DNA of 64,000 nucleotides, from assembly GCF_017654505.1 (NCBI RefSeq), contig NC_054545.1:13053047-13117046 (forward strand). The letters are read 5' to 3'. This stretch comes from Polyodon spathula. Taxonomy: Eukaryota; Chordata; Actinopteri; Acipenseriformes; Polyodontidae. The translations under genes were made by a program, and so were the position numbers. Shown here piece by piece: positions 60,801 to 64,000 of the stretch. The first letter of the stretch is position 1. The number at the start of each line of letters is the position of its first letter. The notes under the pieces are model-generated. The model worked only from the letters and a program-made list of their open reading frames with translations, searched no databases and had not been told where the DNA came from.

Positions 60801-63800
60801 CTAGATCTCAGGCTCTGAATTTCAAACCCTAAACGGAGATATTCCCATTTCTAATAGTCTCATCTCATCTCCAGTTACCGCATTCTCAATCACAGCATAC
60901 TGTAATAAAAACTGTAGATAATTGAAATTATGTTAAGATAAAACTTCTAAAATAGGGGTTTTCTATACCCTGATAACTTATTTCACTATCTGTTTTTAGT
61001 TTTTATATTGAAAACCATGACTCAAAGGGCACTTATACAGTAAAGTACATGTAGTATAGTTTACTGTCAACATAGCTGAACCGTGAATTAACCAAATTAA
61101 ATTGGGAAATAATGAATGCCATATCAGTGCAAGGCTTTTTCACGATCCACAGGTAAATTTGCATGGTCAATCTGCAATTTTCCCATTCTTTCCCCATGGT
61201 TATACTATGTGGTTATCATAGTTTACCGTGGTCAGCCTTTTATATATGTTTACTGTACCTCTCTGGGCTTTACAATGTGTACCTATGCTTTAACCTTGCT
61301 TCATTACATTTCGCTATGGTAAACTTTTCTAAGGGATCTTCTGCTTCCTTGTCCTGATTTAAGTTGGTTTTACAATTGTTCTTGCAGTGACTTATCTCTC
61401 TGGTATGAATTGCAACCATACCAGTGCAGATGAGGGAGGGCTTAACAAAAAACAACAAGAAAGTATGAAAGTTGCTTAACTTTTTAATACTATAAATGTA
61501 TGAACTGGTTTTAAAATGGATTTGTTGGAATTTTTTGCTCATGTGATTTGACTTGTTTTGTCACATAAATACTCCCAACGATCTCAAACACCTAAACAAA
61601 TATGTTGCTGCAATCAGGGCTAAAATGTTAAACTAAGGAAAGGAAGGTTAGACCAGCCAAAATGTTTAGCAACACAATTAAATATAGAATTTATCAATGA
61701 AACAGACAGCTTATATCCCTGGAAGCCAAAGAGTAAACTGCAGTACTTTGGACAGTGTATGTAAAGCTTACTATATGTTACTAAAAGTCAAACACTAGGC
61801 CACAACAAAGACAGGAAAACATGCATGGCCAGCCCAGGTGTTGCTAGCATTGTGCCATGCTGAAGTTCTGTGCTTAAAACAATGGCCATTTCAAAGGTCA
61901 ACAGAGGAGTTTGTTGCATTTCATAATGCATTTAATATGATTCAGAAGTTGATAACATCTCAACTGGGGTTCATTTTAAATTAGCAAAACGTAGATTCCA
62001 TTTGAGTGGTATTTCTGGATACACAGTCAATTACTGTATCGGATTTATGACTAATTTAATTAACTTTAAAACTTATTTTATAACAGTGACAAAAACAAGC
62101 TACAGGACATGGAATGATGTGCCTACATGTGCAGCTACACAAGAATTCACACCCTGAATACAACTGCCAGTTTTTCCTTGCAGTCTATATAGTTATGATA
62201 GCTTTTTCCAGTGTTATAATGCATTCTACCATTGGGTATACATGATATACTGTTTTCTGGAAGTATGGGTTCACAGAGTAACACGAGTGAATGCAAACAA
62301 ACAGGGATCAATACTAGAAAAGACATCACAGTGGTTCAGTAGTAGCACTTTAGTATGGGTGGTATTCAACAGCAGTGGTTTACACATAAAAATGGCTCTG
62401 TTTTCATAATAAAGGCATGACAATAAAATGTCTTTTGAGAGAGATTAATGCAAATTGTAGCTGAGGCAGCAGCTGAGTATTTAATGAAACTTTTTTTGTA
62501 ACTCTTTTTATTGAATATACATTTTTATAAAAACACAGCAGAGAAGAAAACAATACACAAACGCAAACACAAAAATAAACACCCTAAACTAGGTAAATAT
62601 TATATATGTAACAGCAGCAGATTCCCACCCATCCACACACTGTTGTCTTTTTATGCATACCAGTTTTCCTGATTTAAGATCAGGACTTCCTCAGTGTACT
62701 GTCTTATCTCACTCGCTGTTTATTTTTGCAATACCCCTTCAAGACCATTTCATAAACTCTAATCTCTATCCTCCCATCTACTTGAAAGCAGGTGTTGGGA
62801 GATGAAAATGCATTACTTTAAAATCATGAGGTCATCCATAAGGGCGCTCACCAAGATGTAAAACATACAGCACAGCAACGCTAGACAATGGAAATGTTGT
62901 ATGAGGTTTTAATTGGAACTGAAGGTCAGTATCCTAGAGAAACACAGCATGCAGTCCTACAGTGCTTTAACTGGGTAAAGAAAAGCAGGGATCCGGTTTA
63001 GCCGCACACCAGCCCCCTTACTGTTCTCTGCCCCTTATAACTTTCCAAACTCATTAATTTTATACAAAAGTTAATGCCTGAGATTTCCTCTTACAGTCCT
63101 AAACTACATGGACAACACCACATTTCATCATTACCAAGCTCTGCGCTAATTCCAGTACTAATTATGCTACTGTGAAATGAAAGAAATGGCACTTTTATCT
63201 AATTTTGTTCAAGGGAAGCTGTTTAATAAAACTTCAAAAAGTCGACTGTTGTCCTTCATTATTACTCTTTGTACACAACACACTTTATTTTAATTAAGTG
63301 TATTCCCTCCTCAAGTAACCCTGTGCATATCTTCCAGTCAAACAACACCTTTTCTGGAACTACATTAAAGTCCAATCTTTATTTGTGCACGTGTTACAGA
63401 AAGGATACAAAGATGGCGATGACCATGGAAATCACAATCAGTTTTACTTGCTTTTAAATACATTTTAAAAACTCAAATCATGTCAACTTGAGTTGATCAG
63501 GGAGTTGAGGCATTATGAAGCATTATTTTTTTTTTCTGATGATCCACACTATTGTCATCAGCCTAGACTCACTAGCTGTTAAATCTGTATTGCCTGCTTG
63601 TAGCATAATGTTAGCTAAGAATAAGCCAGGATTCAGTTTCATGTGAGTGGGAGGTCTATTACAATTACTGACAATTATAGTTATCAAAATAGTTTGACAA
63701 AACACACAGTATATTCACAATTAAGCATCAGAAGATATAATACTATTCACAATGTTGGTCAATAAAAACATGTACTTTCAGGTTTCACTTTATTCTGTTT

Positions 63801-64000
63801 CTTAACCTGTTAACCACTGCCTCCTACTTTTAATCTTAGATTCTGTACATTTACATTGTAGTAGGATGGTTTTTAAATTATTTTTACCATTCTGTCCACT
63901 GTGTGCAGAACTACTGTTATATCCTATTAAACCAGTCAATGAAGAAAAATGGTCCAATAATACTGTGGGAGGTCAACATTTACTGTCTGTGTTCTACCAT
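57881..64000. other. Unassigned sequence, no gene recognised
   Basis: About 6 kb without a recognisable gene, terminal repeat or long microsatellite. A CCAGCAGGGGG at 58676-58686 fits the core of a CTCF site, with the bases after it less matched. A poly(T) run lies at 63526-63535. Confidence 0.4.

Overview
This window looks like non-coding DNA from a ray-finned fish genome. It is AT-rich, has no operon-like gene packing, and is full of dinucleotide and trinucleotide microsatellites and decayed transposable elements. Several families are typical of fish: Tc1-like DNA transposons, hAT elements and hAT MITEs, a Penelope-like retroelement, a DIRS tyrosine-recombinase retroelement, a CR1-type LINE tail and tRNA-derived SINEs. 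The SINE head at 16.5 kb and the CR1-type tail at 20.3 kb resemble repeats I remember from sturgeon-like (acipenseriform) genomes. That is memory, not a search, so the clade is a moderate-confidence inference. I found no host protein-coding gene with convincing exons; every recognisable coding stretch belongs to a mobile element. One 123-residue orphan ORF (48752-49120) is the only candidate host or processed coding segment.

Layout. 0-5 kb: a solo LTR (289-924), a Tc1-like element on the minus strand (1301-2845), and the 3' end of an LTR retrotransposon on the minus strand (LTR 3684-4261 plus internal tail). 5-11.6 kb: mostly unique sequence with a long CT tract and TA/CA tracts. 11.6-12.6 kb: a 935-bp element with long TIRs carrying a nearly intact conserved reading frame broken by one stop codon. 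12.6-24 kb: a (TA)n tract, a minus-strand SINE, a palindromic MITE, two MITEs with 8-bp target duplications (19835-20445 with a CR1-type tail inserted; 22175-22497), an A18-G20 tract and a hammerhead-ribozyme-like motif (about 23.8 kb). 24.5-32.2 kb: a Tc1-like element with about 200-bp TIRs and a deleted transposase, two related hAT transposase fragments (about 26 and 30 kb), the 3' end of a second Tc1 family (27.2-27.6 kb), and a Penelope-like element (29.4-32.2 kb, minus) apparently split by the second hAT fragment. 32.9-38.5 kb: a second SINE, quiet sequence with possible conserved non-coding blocks, and a 447-bp near-palindrome. 41-47 kb: two truncated Tc1-like elements abutting each other, then a DIRS remnant (minus) followed by GC-richer repeated units. 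47-64 kb: largely unremarkable sequence with microsatellites and a 938-bp hAT derivative (49268-50205).

Nothing here works together as a gene system. The window is a record of successive insertions, deletions and nesting of mobile elements in what is probably an intron or intergenic region. The most notable items are the 935-bp TIR element with the almost open conserved frame, the split Penelope element with hammerhead-like termini, the DIRS remnant, and the palindrome whose core resembles ZNF143/STAF sites. All boundaries were read by eye from terminal repeats and target duplications; none was checked by database search.
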